64,000 nucleotides of DNA from Flammeovirgaceae bacterium (GCA_016709845.1 JADJMA010000002.1:137501-201500), one strand, 5' to 3'; positions 45,283 to 56,121 are shown, counted from the first letter of the stretch. Translations and numbers: made by a program. The notes: generated from the letters alone by a model not told the origin.

Positions 45283-45857
45283 GCTTTAAACCAGTTTATT
45301 TCTAGACAGTTACGCAAATTCAATTCTGCTCTGTGGAGAATTTGCCAGAGATTAGACGCAGTAATATTCAATTCCTGACAAATCTCATCGGTTTCTTTTT
45401 CACCTAAATATTTTAGTTGCACGCATGCAGACCATGAATCAGGAAGGTTTCTTATGCACCCGGCTAAAACAGAGTTAAATTCCGGATCATCTAAAAGATT
45501 CCTGTCTGTAGTCGCCCATGATGTAGGGCGTTTCTCCTTTATCCACCTGTCATTTTCATCAAACCATTGAATGGCTTCATTATCTATATCGTTTGAAGAG
45601 GTCATGGTTTTTGCCAGAACACGATAGTGATCTATAATTTTATTTTTTAAAATACTAAAGAGCCATGTTTTGGGTGAGCTTGCCTTTTGAAACTTTTCTA
45701 AATTTTTATACCCCGCAACAAAAGTTTCCTGAACCAAATCCTGAGCAATAGCTTGATCAGATGTTTTAAAGAAAGCCCAGGAGTAGAGTGCATCCCCAAA
45801 TTGGTTAACCCATTCGGTGAATACTTTGTGTTTGTCATCTACGCTATTGGAATTCAT
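45279..45857 (-). CDS. ECF-type RNA polymerase sigma factor
   Basis: A 192-residue group-IV sigma factor. Region 2 is DLVQETFVAGYKNLEKFQ... with KTWLFSILKNKIIDHYR, and region 4 is LPDSWSACVQLKYLGEKETDEICQELNITASNLWQILHRAELNLRNCLE. Intact. It heads the operon sigma, anti-sigma, OB-fold and YceI proteins and may respond to envelope or oxidative stress, which is inferred from the partners. Target promoters are not identifiable from this window. Confidence 0.92.
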   Translation of the reverse strand: MNSNSVDDKHKVFTEWVNQFGDALYSWAFFKTSDQAIAQDLVQETFVAGYKNLEKFQKASSPKTWLFSILKNKIIDHYRVLAKTMTSSNDIDNEAIQWFDENDRWIKEKRPTSWATTDRNLLDDPEFNSVLAGCIRNLPDSWSACVQLKYLGEKETDEICQELNITASNLWQILHRAELNLRNCLEINWFKA

Positions 45858-45992
45858 TAATTTAAAGATAGAGTTTTTGATATGATTTTAAGTAGTGACA
45901 ACTTCTCCACATACGCTACACTCAGCGTACTTATTGACTGGCTTTGAATTTGGGTTGAATGTGCGGGCAGCCAATGTGCATCCGGCTTATTG

Positions 45993-48346
45993 TCAACCCT
46001 CCGTTCGTAAAGAGTTTACCGGATTGGAAATCGCAGCACTAATAGATTGAAATCCTACAGATAGGATGGTGATCAGTAGCATAAACAACCCAGTTAAAGC
46101 ATACAAAGTCAAATTGATTTCTGCATGATACGAATAACCGGCCATGTATTGACTGGTTACATACCAGGCAATTGGATAACCAATAAATAAACTAATAACA
46201 ACAAGAAAGGCGAAGTCACCACAAAGCATAAGGGTAAGGTTTATAACCGAAGCTCCCAGTACTTTTCTGATTCCTATTTCCTTTGTTCTTTTTCTGCTGC
46301 GAATGATGCAAGTCCAAATAGCCCTAAACATGAAATCAGAACGGCAATGAAGGTAAACGCTAAGGAGAGCTTCCGATAACTCTTTCCGTTTGGTACTCCT
46401 GATTGAAAACATCGTCAAGGAAAGTATACTCAAAGGGATAATCGGGATTATGTTTCCTGAATACGTCTCCAATCAATTCGATTTGTTCAGTAAGTGCCGC
46501 CTTTCCTGATAGCTTGATAAAGTAGTGCGAGCCTATATTTTCTGAATACATGAAAATCATGGGCTCAATTCCGAATCTTAGATTATCATTATGAAAGTCA
46601 TCCGTAATACCAACAATTCTCCCCTTTCCATTCCACATTTCCAACTCTGAGCCTACAGCACTTTCTGGGGTCAATCCCATCACCTCTGCCGCCTTTTTTG
46701 TTTATAATATAATTGGACGCATCCTGCCCGTCAATGAAATTCCTTCCCCTTTGAAGTTTAATATTCATCGTAGGAATAAATGCTGCGTCACAACGATATA
46801 TTTTAAAACTAATGGATGAGTTATCCGACTTACCATTCCAAATAGGGTCTGTAGTAGTAATCGGAATCGTAAAAATATTATTTCCGCCAAAGGCAATATT
46901 CTTAACAGTAGGGAGCTGCAGCAAATCATTTTTGATAGCCTGATAATTTTTAACTATTCCATCATTTTGATCAAGTACAATAATATTGTCTTTGTCAAAT
47001 CCAAGATTTCTTTTACTGATATAGGTTATTTGCTTGTACACAGCAATACTTCCAACAACGAGTATTACGGAGGTGGCGAATTGAATAACAACAAGCGTTT
47101 TACGCAATCGGCTTCCCGTAAAGCCTGACTGACTATCTCCCTTCAAAACTTTGGCCGGATTAAATCGTGATAAGACAAATGAAGGATAACTTCCTGCCAG
47201 TAATCCACAAGTCACCGTAATGATTAGGGTTCCTGATACCAGTATCGGATTGGTAAAGTCTAACTGAATAGATTTACCAGTAACATCATTGAAAAAGGGA
47301 AGTAGCAACTGGACAATCACCAAGGCGAAGAGGAGTGCAATAAACGACAGGAGTATCGACTCGGTAATAAACTGAATGATCAATCCTGTTTTTTGCGCAC
47401 CTACTGATTTTCTGATGCCCACCTCACGGCCTCGACTCGCTGATCGGGCCGTTGAAAGGTTCATGAAATTGATACAAGCCATCACAAGAATGAGTATGGC
47501 AACCGCACCAAAAAGAAAAACCTGTTGTATTCTTCCTCCCGTGTTGATTCCGTTTTCAAACTCAGCATAAAGCCTTGATTTTGCGTAAGGAAATAGAAAT
47601 GCACGTGTGGTGCAGTCGGGGCAGTTCTTTTTGATTAGGTTCGAGAGTTTATAATTTGCCTCGTCACTATTTGATTCCAACAGAACCACAGTGCGCAAAC
47701 CTCCGCTTCTCCAGTTTTGGGTCCAGGGATTTTCTTTTACAAAAAGTTCAAAGGGAATTACAAAGTCAAATTGAAGTGTTGAATTTTGGGGGATGTCGGC
47801 AAAGACACTCGTAATGGTAAGTTCAAGGGCTTGTCCTACCAACAATGATTTACCTATGGGATTTTCCTGTTGAAATAATTTTTTAGCCAAACGCTGAGAG
47901 ATCGCCAAAGACTTGATATCGGTAAGCGGTTGAGCCGCATTACCACTTACAATTGGAAAGCTGAAAATATTGAATAAAGCAGGGTCGGCATAGATTCCGG
48001 TTTCGTTATAACCATTGCTTCCGTCTTTAATTAACAACTCGGTCTCGTAGCTGTATTGAGTCGCCAGTTCCACTTCAGGAATTTCGCTTTCTATTACACC
48101 TTTCAATTTATCAGGGGTCGCTGGATAGGTTTCAATTCTACCATCAGGATACGTGTTGTTAATTAAAACTTTGAAAATACGATCGGAATTTGCGTGAAAC
48201 CGGTCGAATGACAATTCATCTGTTACCCAGAGAAGAATGAAGAGGCTTGAAGCAATTCCAACAGTTAGTCCAAGGACGTTAATGAATGAATAGCCCTTGT
48301 GGCGAAGTAAATTTCGAAGCGAGGTCTTTAGGTAGTTCTTAATCAT
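45993..48346 (-). CDS. MacB/FtsX-type ABC permease (two frameshifts)
   Basis: About 790 residues, no prefix domain: it starts directly MIKNYLKTSLRNLLRHKGYSFINVLGLTVGIASSLFILLWV. FtsX repeats: FGAVAILILVMACINFMNLSTARSASRGREVGIRKSVGA and a second one with RTKEIGIRKVLGASVINLTLM. Breaks near 46680 (restoring INKKAAEVMGLTPESA) and 46385 (restoring GKLSLAFTFIAVLISCLGLFGLASFAAE). Unlike the permeases at 37543 and 58758, the second FtsX segment is complete here. No ATPase gene nearby. It lies just left of the defence-like island. Confidence 0.87.
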
Positions 48347-48646
48347 GCAACAAATATAAATTGCTCAATAGGTTTAGGGGAATGGAGTATCTAATAATCA
48401 TACCAAACTCTACCCTCCTATTTCGTTCAATTTCAAAGATAAAGTTTTGAATTTATTCTTTATCGAACATTTGTGTGTCAGATCTGAACACAAAATCTGG
48501 ATGAGGGTTTTGGCTCTTGCCATAGCTTGGTGCTCCGGTGTTTGCATTGCCTACTTTTCCTGTTAAACTACACTGAGTACACTTACTGACTGGCTTGTGG
48601 GTCGTATATGAGGCCTGGAAATGCGTGTGCGTTTTGAAAGAATATT
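48347..48646. other. Intergenic stretch between permease and defence-like island
   Basis: 300 bases with no convincing gene. At 48568-48597 it contains CTACACTGAGTACACTTACTGACTGGCTTG, split here as CTACACTGAG and TTACTGACTGGCTTG, similar at about 24 of 30 positions to 45914-45943 on the other side of the permease gene. This may be a degenerate repeat. Confidence 0.35.
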
Positions 48647-49622
48647 TTAAATGCTATCAGGCCATCTATAATGAGATATGTCTAGCACAACTCGACATTC
48701 AGACCATTCACAAATACTACTTACATCTTTAGGAACACTTTCCATTAATTGAGTAGCGGGGATAACAAAGGGTCCATGTAATGCAGACTCGTCATTAATG
48801 TTAATGCCTACCCAACAAAAAAAGAAATAGGAATTAATGTTCTCCAGAGCTTTATTCCATTCAGGCTTTGAAACAAAGAACCTAAACCGCTCAATGTTGG
48901 TTGTGTCGCTCGATTTTACTTCTATTCTTATTTTATCCTTTTTGTCATATGAGGATTTAAAATAGGCTCCTCTTATTGATTGTATATCGAAGCCAAATCG
49001 GTCGCTCATTAATGCTGCCCATTTAACAAAAGATTTAGGTGCTTCATAACCATCTAATTCAACTCTATTCAGTTCGTGATGATAAGTTAATTTTTCTCCG
49101 ACATCACCAATTGCTTTCTTAATCTTTTCCTTATAATCTTCGTACTTTACCAATATTCCAGCCCACCAATTATTTACATCTTCATCTCCAAAATCAAATA
49201 ATTTCGCATTGTCTAATAGATTTGACCACTCAGTATCTTGTGCCATTAAATGATCTCTAAATATTTCTGGGTCTGAGTCGTAGAATAATAACCATTCAAA
49301 ATTATGATAAGATATAATATGTGATAAAAGCGTTCTTAATGCTTTAACGTTCAAATCTTCATTGTCACATTTTGGAAGAATAGAACCATAAGTAAATTGA
49401 GTTACTTGGATTGCTCCGTCATCTATTTTAAGAAGGCTGTAATCCAAACATATTCTTAATCCTTCTTTTGCAGGTAATGTGCCACCAAGCTTACCAGACC
49501 GTATAGTGATTTCAATAACAGATTTAGGCGTTATGTTTTTATATCTATTCGCGAGAAAAATAATTTGCAGCTGCTACTAGCTGGCCATGTGTAATTGGAT
49601 AATACTTTAGCTTCTTATTCAT
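48647..49622 (-). CDS. DUF3883 domain protein of the island, PD-(D/E)xK-like nuclease candidate (one frameshift)
   Basis: About 324 residues. The N-terminal part (MNKKLKYYPITHGQLVAAANYF, RYKNITPKSVIEITIRSGKLGGTLPAKEGLRI) is unrecognised. The C-terminal part fits DUF3883: KSFVKWAALMSDRFGFDIQSIRG then KIRIEVKSSDTTNIERFRFFVSKPEWNKAL. The Asp of FGFDIQS and the E-x-K of IEVK are where PD-(D/E)xK nucleases bind metal, so nuclease activity is plausible. A frameshift lies near 49555. Its ATG overlaps the helicase stop by 8 bases; it is the last gene of the six-gene operon. DUF3883 proteins are frequent in defence loci. Confidence 0.75.
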
Positions 49623-51495
49623 TTTTCGTCACATGATCCTTTATTAGTTCAAAATCCTTCGAATCAATGCCAAGCTCATCCGAAGCTGGAATATCCGCAG
49701 GATCATAAGCTAAAGAATGAAGATATGGGTCCTCCAAGACACTTCCCATCATTTTTATTTTTTCATTTAAGCGTGATATTAGAATTTCATCAATAGAATT
49801 TTCAGATATAAGTATGTCAACTTTAGTATCAATTCCCTTTTCCAGGCCAAGCCTATGAATTCTGTCTATGGATGTGAGGAAGTATGCAGGGTTAAAATTC
49901 CTATACAAATAAATAGCATGATGGCGAGGCTTATGTAAGCTAATTCCCTCACCACATGCTTGTGGGTTAGCTATCATAATTCTACAGTTAGGATCAATAT
50001 GAAATTTTCGAATTCGACCTTCTCTGTATGCTTCATCTTCATCTGAACCAGTTGGAATACCACCGTAGATTGTAACAGGATTGAACTCTTTAAATTGTTT
50101 TTCCAGTATTTGAATATTCCTTACGAAATAAGACCAAATTAAAACCTTATTAATTTTATTTTCATCTAAAATTTCCTTTGTCCTCAGTTTAAGATACTCA
50201 ATCTTAGCGGGTTTTTCATACTTGGTAAATTCCTCTAATAGTTCCCAGAATTCTCTGTTCTTAGGAGCAGACATAATTTCTTCATCATAATCATCTTTCA
50301 AGGTTAATAACATTGGATTTGTTGCAGCTTGCATGAGCTTTACAACACTTCTTCCAATTCTTCTGAAATTGTAAAGGTTCACTTTGTCAATTCCGGCAAT
50401 TATTCTGGCGGCTTCTGATTTGAATAACCTATACAATTCTCCTTGAATTGGTCCCATTGGTAGAGACTTATATACAATAATCGGATCTTTTAGACCTAAT
50501 TCTTTTTTCGTAGTTCTAACGAACAGTCCATCAATAGCATTGTTGATATTACTAACAATAATACTTTCATCCTTTACATTGACTTGTTGTGGAATAACCT
50601 TTTCTCCAGGCCATAAAAAATCGAATTGTGGTTCTAAATCAAGATAACTTTGCGGCATAGGTGTTCCAGAGAGAATATCTCGTCTTTTTGCTAAGTCAGC
50701 TAATTTTATAATCTGACCGTAACTCATATTATTCATTCCGCTCTTCACTCTGTGCGACTCATCCATAATGAAGTGCATCTTGTTAGCTATGAAAAAAGGG
50801 AACAAGTTGTCTTACGTCTTTGCGTAGTTTTTCATAATTCACAAGAATGACATCAGGACTCTCATTTTGAACCGATGAGAAATTCAGTATATCAATTGAC
50901 TGAAGGCGGTGAACTGTAATATTCTTTTCTTTAAAGATTTCTTTAATCTCGTCTTCCCAAGATATAAAGGCGTTAATTGGAGATACAACAAATAACTTTG
51001 AAACAAGTCCTAGGGATTTTAATACTGTATGGACTGCAAGAATAGTGGTTGTTTTCCCTGCGCCAGGTACTGAAAAGTTTGCACCATGCTTTAAGTTCAG
51101 AAGTTTAAGCGAATCACGCTTTTGCTCAACCTTTAACGAACGAGTAAACCCTGACTGTTTCAAGATTTCGTCAAAGTTGCTATCAGTGATATTAAGTGCG
51201 CTAATCTTTTCCTTAACGCTCTTTTGTCATTAATTACATCTTGAATTAGCTTAGTTGCAAAACTATCAAATTCAACATTCGCTGATTCTTTTCTCAGAAT
51301 CAATGCGATGCCATTTAGACCCCGCCTAAACTCATACCATGGAATTGAGAATTTGTTGTTTTGATAAGTAGAACTCTCAGAAAGATTTGAACACAGAATT
51401 TTAAGATCATTTATTATTCTATCATTTTCTGGTGCAATGGAAATCGAAGTAATTAATGTTGTTTGGCCAATCGAAATTTTAACAGTGGTGCTCAT
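49615..51495 (-). CDS. SNF2/DEAD-type helicase of the island (two frameshifts)
   Basis: About 625 residues. Unrecognised N-terminal region (51495 to about 51160), then motif I NFSVPGAGKTTTIL, Ia-like LFVVSPINAF, motif II IMDESHRVKSG (DESH), motif III LSGTPMP, and the C-terminal lobe with VLIWSYFVRNIQILEK, IANPQACGEGISLHKPRHHAIYLYRNFNPAYFLTSIDRIHRLG (motifs V and VI). SNF2-like helicases translocate on double-stranded DNA. Breaks near 51175 and 50795; single bases join the parts. It starts 4 bases after the preceding gene. In restriction systems such ATPases couple DNA scanning with cleavage, here by inference. Confidence 0.88.
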
Positions 51496-51498
51496 TGA

Positions 51499-51974
51499 TT
51501 AATCGATAGATTTAATATCTTCTAATAATCTATTTGACGCGGTTATTATCTGTTCGAGTTTACTTTGATGCTATCAATTTTTGCAGTATCATTATCAACA
51601 GTCAATCCCTGAAGCTCTCTAAGGGCAGCGCTTACTCCTTCATACACAGCTTCTGTATCACGCTTTTCTTTATTTTCTGCTTTTACGTCAGCTATCAATT
51701 CAACTAGATCGCTTGATGCTTCCTTTGCTTTAGTTGGATCGTCAAAAACTTCAGTAGAAGCTCCATCATCAATAACTTGATCCAATAAACTGTTTTTGGA
51801 TTTGGGGTCTAAGGTGGGCATTGTCTTGCCCCCTGATTCAAGCGCATTCGTGATTTTAAGATAAGCTTGATCGAATGTCTTAATCAAATAAGTTACATAG
51901 CCGTATAACCTACCTTCGCTTGGTCTTTCTTCGACTAAAGTAAAAACTGCATTTTGTAGTGATTTCATTTTCAC
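51499..51974 (-). CDS. Unknown protein of the island, between ParB-like and helicase genes (one frameshift)
   Basis: About 158 residues, no recognisable family. It is acidic and Lys/Glu-rich, with predicted helices (RLYGYVTYLIKTFDQAYLKITNALES, SDLVELIADVKAENKEKRDTEAVYEG) and a Pro/Lys-rich linker. It starts at GTG 51974 (overlapping the ParB-like stop as GTGA) or at ATG 51968. The frame breaks near 51560; one base restores SKLEQIITASNRLLEDIKSID to the stop at 51499. The overlap on both sides shows it is translated with the operon and is likely a subunit or adaptor. Confidence 0.65.
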
Positions 51975-52748
51975 TTGATCATTCTTATACTTTTGACGCC
52001 CTTTTCAAGTTGTCTGAAAATTTCTTCTGCATCATCAAGTTTAGGATCATCGTATTGACTAGGAACTTTTTTTCCAAATCAAGAAGGCGTCCACTAGCTC
52101 AATCATTCTTTTCTTAACCCTTAGTTCATTCAGGTCCATTCGTAAGTTTGAAGCTAACTCATCTTCATTAAATCCGTATCTAACGTCTTCAAGTCCTCTT
52201 CTTATATTCCTGAGTTCATTTATCCAATGGTAATTTTCCTTGAAGTCCTTCGAAATCTGAAGTTGTTGCTCTAGTGAGTAAATATCTTTGGAGTGGCATC
52301 TTCAGGAAGAACAACACAATCAATATATCTATCACCTAGGTACTTTAATGCTGCAGTCCTTCGATTACCATTTACTATATATCCGTCAAGTAATAATGCA
52401 TGGATCTTCTTGTTTCCTCAATTTCAAGTCTTCAAGAAGATCCTTACCCTTTCCCCTTACCATCTCAATAAGAATCTGCTCTTGCGCTTCCTGCGCTTTT
52501 GTTGACTCGGGATCATTAAAGAAGTCCTTAGGTAAGGAGTTTGAACGAAGATAGGCCAATTGTTGAATCTCTGTTCTTGAATTTTCTATTCTAAACATCA
52601 TGAACTCAACATCAAAAGAAATCCGCTTCCTGTATAGAGGTTTGCCTCTCCAATTTTTGATAGTATAATAGCTCTTTAGTGTATCATCTTCATTAGCAGT
52701 CTTAACAACTTTTCTAATGTGTTCAATTCGTTCTTCTCTTGATTTCAT
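51971..52748 (-). CDS. ParB-like protein of the island (several frameshifts)
   Basis: About 258 residues. After an N-terminal helical region (MKSREERIEHIRKVVKTANEDDTL), a ParB/sulfiredoxin-fold domain is suggested by ISFDVEFMMFRIENSRTEIQQ (start of the fold) and LLDGYIVNGNRRTAALKYLGD, whose GNRR corresponds to the GxRR nucleotide-binding box of ParB. ParB-like domains bind CTP or ATP in segregation and occur in defence and phage proteins. A helical tail follows (DELASNLRMDLNELRVKKRMIEL...). Breaks near 52390, 52280 and 52065. It lies 4 bases after the BglII-like gene and overlaps the next gene. Confidence 0.72.
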
Positions 52749-52752
52749 AGTA

Positions 52753-53217
52753 TTAATTTGACAATCCTAGTACCAAAATAGGTGTTGAAACAATGTCTTT
52801 AAACTGAAATAGTTCACTCGCTAATCTATCAAATTGAGCGTAGTTAGTTCCCATTTTATTTGATTCGAGTTTATGGGGGACTACAATAATTCCAGCATCA
52901 ATGACCCCCATTTTATTCAATTGGCATAGCTTTAGAATATCTGCGTACGTTCTAGCAACATTTCCAATTTGGAAACAAATACCAATTTTAAATTTAAGAA
53001 AGCTTATTGTAAGATTTGAATTGCCGACCTTAACCTTATCTGCCCAACCTTTTTGATTAAAGCGATCACTGATTTTGCGCTTAATTTCTCTTGGAGAATT
53101 TGAGCCAAATCTTAAATTAGGTTCTGTTAAAATTTCTTCCAGCTCACGATACAACCCATCCTCCCTTTGAATTCTCTCAAAACCGTTATGGTGATTATAT
53201 TGATCACATATTTTCAT
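52753..53217 (-). CDS. BglII-family restriction endonuclease-like protein, active site apparently altered
   Basis: 154 residues. The stretch KIGICFQIGNVARTYADILKL followed by KMGVIDAGIIVVPHKL and STPILVLGL resembles the BglII/BstYI family (IPR of R.BglII), where the corresponding motif is VGxExQFGNxARWYAD with a preceding catalytic Asp. Here the Glu position is Cys (GICFQ) and the Asp position appears to be Ser (ISFLK), so the catalytic metal site seems lost, or the alignment is imperfect. The frame is intact. Its ATG overlaps the methyltransferase stop by one base (TAATG). It may act as a DNA-recognition subunit. The family call is moderate. Confidence 0.6.
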   Translation of the reverse strand: MKICDQYNHHNGFERIQREDGLYRELEEILTEPNLRFGSNSPREIKRKISDRFNQKGWADKVKVGNSNLTISFLKFKIGICFQIGNVARTYADILKLCQLNKMGVIDAGIIVVPHKLESNKMGTNYAQFDRLASELFQFKDIVSTPILVLGLSN

Positions 53218-54097
53218 TAGGGTAAGACTGGAATTTGAGAAAGTTTAGACAGAGTGTGATCATAAATCGGTTTTTCAAGCGGCCGAAATTGAAGGATTCC
53301 TTTTTTTAGATCCTTGACACGTTGTATCCCAATATCCTTATACTTCTTTACTTTTTCAATCCCGACAGCATTTCGATTGTTCTTTAGACTGGCTAAAACT
53401 GTAGAGCCTACTCCAGCAAAAGGATCTAGAACCCAGTCATTTTCCTTGGTTAAAGCGAGAACACATCTTTCAACAAGTTCTATCGGATACTGACAAGGAT
53501 GCGCGGTTTTTTCTGCATGATTGGCTTTTACATTTGGTATATCCCATATTTCTTGTTCCCAATCATTGAGTACAACCTCCCAAATGTCTGATGGGTTCTT
53601 CCCCTTTGGGTTACTTGAGTACTGTCCTTTCTTCGGGCCTTTGAAATACTTTTTGCTTGGATATTTTGATGGAACTCTTACTGAATCAAGATTAAAAGTA
53701 TATGTATCAGTTTTCGTAAACCATAATATAGTTTCATATCTACCAGAGAACCTCTTAGATGAATGGAGTCCATGACCAAATTGCCATATTATTCTATTGC
53801 GGAGTTTTAGTCCATGATTTTTAAAAATATTATAATAGAAAACGTCAAGCGGGAATACTTCCCCATCTGAAATGAAGTTACCTACTTGCCAACAGATACT
53901 CCCTTTTGAGTCCAGAACTCGCACGAGTTCTTTAATTATTTCCTCCTGTTCCCTTAAGTAATTTTCTATTGATGTCTTAGTTTCATACTCCTTACCAACG
54001 TTGTATGGAGGTGAAGTCATAATTAGTTTGAAATTTCCATCTTCAAATTCTTTCAATTTTTAAGAGAATCTCCAAGCAAGTATTTAAAGTCAGACAT
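53217..54097 (-). CDS. DNA methyltransferase, beta class (N4-cytosine or N6-adenine), one frameshift
   Basis: About 293 residues. Motif IV TSPPYNVGKEYE near residue 29 and motif I DPFAGVGSTVLASLKNNRNAVGIE near residue 228 appear in the order IV then I, the beta class. SPPY is most often seen in N4-cytosine methyltransferases such as M.BglII or M.BamHI type. The start at 54097 (MSDFKYLLGDSLKKLKEFEDGN) requires one base in the A run near 54061. It is first in the island operon, with the BglII-like gene next. The likely role is to protect host DNA from the island's effector. Confidence 0.87.
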
Positions 54098-54261
54098 CAG
54101 CGTTTTTAGCTTAAAACCAAATTTAGATATTTTAAACCATTGTGGGATGGAAAATTTGACTCATTTAGCTGCTTTAGTTTGCGATGGGTTTGCGTGGCAG
54201 CCAAATGTGCCTAATGGGTGGGAGATTCTGGGCAGTATCTCTTTAAAAAATGCGAAGGCCG

Positions 54262-55173
54262 CTACTTCAACCCCATTCCCTTTTCCGCCACCTGAAAACC
54301 TTGAGCGCGAAGAGTACTTCTTGCCGCTTCACTCCAAAGCAACGGATTGGTATGATTAAAATGAATGAAATAGATTTTCTTTTGTAGCTCTGGCTTGCCC
54401 TCAAATACCCTTATAGTTTCTTCCACGTAAGGATGAGGCACTTCCTTAATATCGCGATTCGGTAATTCTGAGGCTGTATAAAATGTTGCATCCAATAAAG
54501 CGAAATCTACAGCACTCACTTCATCCACAATACTGCGCGGCCATTTCCCCCATTTGTCAATGTCGGGAATGAAAAGATATTTTTTTGAATTCGTTTCTAT
54601 CCGAAAGCCGGAGGTTTCAGAAAATTCATCGCGATGAGGAACACTAAGGGCTGTCACCTTTATTATATCCGTTAATGGTAATGGTTTATCAGGAAGCATC
54701 GTATTTACTACAATATTTTTTAACGAAACCAATTGAGACCACGGCCCATTCGTTTTCAGAAAATTTGCCATCTTCTCCTGCACATAAACCGGCACTTGAT
54801 TACTGTTAAGCGCCTCGCGCCCAAGGTACATCAACCCTGTATAATGACCGATGTGCGCGTGCGTAATAAAAATGCCTGCCGGTAAATACGAGTACTGGCT
54901 TTGTGTAATTGAATTAAATTCATGCACCTGTTCGGCCAGATCGGGCGTAGCTTCAAACAACCACCATTGTTTGGAAGCGGGGTCCACCAAAGCCAATGAG
55001 ACTACCGATTGCTTCAGGTCGCTATCCTGCCATGCCGGAGCGCAACAGGATTTCTCGCAACCAATGTGTGGGTAGCCTGCATCCTGTGCCACACCCAACA
55101 CGATCACGTAAGGTGTCTGGCTAAATGCCCCTTTCACCAATAAGCAAAAAGCAAGGGCAAAAAGTATTCGCAT
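54262..55173 (-). CDS. PqqB-like MBL-fold metallo-hydrolase
   Basis: A 303-residue exported metallo-beta-lactamase-fold protein. Signal peptide MRILFALAFCLLVKGAFSQT; then VIVLGVAQDAGYPHIGCEKSCC, the start typical of PqqB-like proteins, and FITHAHIGHYTGLMYLG (HAHIGH, the HxHxDH motif with Gly-His in place of Asp-His), SVPHRDEFSET and PYVEETIRVF. The third and fourth ligands are plausible, but the Asp of HxHxDH is absent (replaced by Gly), also typical of PqqB relatives. No pqq genes nearby, so a role in PQQ synthesis is unlikely. The start overlaps the stop of the cyclotransferase gene by one base. Confidence 0.85.
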   Translation of the reverse strand: MRILFALAFCLLVKGAFSQTPYVIVLGVAQDAGYPHIGCEKSCCAPAWQDSDLKQSVVSLALVDPASKQWWLFEATPDLAEQVHEFNSITQSQYSYLPAGIFITHAHIGHYTGLMYLGREALNSNQVPVYVQEKMANFLKTNGPWSQLVSLKNIVVNTMLPDKPLPLTDIIKVTALSVPHRDEFSETSGFRIETNSKKYLFIPDIDKWGKWPRSIVDEVSAVDFALLDATFYTASELPNRDIKEVPHPYVEETIRVFEGKPELQKKIYFIHFNHTNPLLWSEAARSTLRAQGFQVAEKGMGLK

Positions 55174-55972
55174 TACCGCGTTGGCTTGGGGTTATCTATT
55201 TTAAGAATATAAATATGTGGCCAATGTTTTCCGGTTACCAGGAAGGATTGGGTTTCGGGGTGCCACGCAATTCCATTGAGAACATCCATGCGCGGATTTG
55301 CTTTGCGGGCGTCCTTATATAATTGTGTTAAATCTAAACGCCCAACAACCTTACCCGAGGCCGGGTCAATCTTTACAATCAAATTCGTTTGCCACACGTT
55401 GGCATATACATAGCCATCAATAAATTCTAATTCATTCAAATTTTTTACCGGCCCTTGTTCATCTGTAACCGAAATGCTTTTTTGAATCTCCAGACTCACG
55501 GTATCTAAAAAATGAAGTTGATTGGTGCCGTCACTCATAATGATATTCGTGTCATTATTGGTAAGCCCCCAGCCTTCACTTTTGTATGTCCACTCCTTTA
55601 TTTTCTTAAAATCCTTCAGATTGTAAACAAACCCTGTATGCTCTTGCCAGGTAAGTTGATATACTTTGTTGTTGAGAATGTCTATGCCTTCACCAAAATA
55701 TCTGTTATCAAGAATTACTTTTTTATCCAACTTACCGGTAGCTACGTCCACTAAGCCAATCCACGAGGTTCCGGGTTGACCCGTGCTTTCATATAGTTGT
55801 CCGTTATGAATAACCAGTCCTTGCGTAAAGGCTTCGGTATCGTGTGGCCAAACACTGCGAATGGAATAATTGATTTTCAACGCATCTACCTCAGCCTTCT
55901 TTCCCTTGGTGAAGCACAACCAGCCACCCCTAAGGCCACTACGGCAACTAACCCATATCCAGTTCTAATCAT
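55173..55972 (-). CDS. Glutaminyl-peptide cyclotransferase, lipoprotein (one frameshift)
   Basis: Converts N-terminal Gln of peptides to pyroglutamate. A five-bladed beta-propeller of the plant/bacterial QC type: WPHDTEAFTQGLVIHNGQLYESTGQPGTSWI, YFGEGIDILNNKVYQLTWQEHTGFVYN, EGWGLTNNDTNIIMSDGTNQLHFLD, LNELEFIDGYVYANVWQTNLIVKID and MDVLNGIAWHPETQSFLVTGKHWPH are all present. The N-terminus from 55972 (MIRTGYGLVAVVALGVAGC) carries the lipobox VAGC, with a one-base break near 55912. About 266 residues. Operon with the downstream PqqB-like gene. Confidence 0.87.
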
Positions 55973-56121
55973 GATTTCAATTTCAGAAAAGCAAAGGTAG
56001 TCGGATTCAGATTAAAACTAAAAAGAATTATCCTTTGAGGATTCCCGTAACTTTAGAATCTTGATAATTAAATCATAACTTAGGCTTAAGAAACTCCGTT
56101 AAATCCAAAAAGAAAATTACC

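Noticed and set aside
48647..54097. DISARM, BREX or Type I restriction
   Set aside because: DrmB/DUF1998, PglZ, BrxC or HsdS/HsdR-like genes are absent; only general methyltransferase and helicase parts are shared.
54098..54261. Plus-strand ORF of 70 codons starting in the gap at 54147
   Set aside because: No family resemblance, and half of it is antisense to the PqqB-like gene. The gap itself shows nothing else.
54262..55173. PQQ biosynthesis role for the PqqB-like protein
   Set aside because: It has a signal peptide and no pqqA, C, D or E neighbours; it is more likely a generic exported MBL-fold hydrolase.
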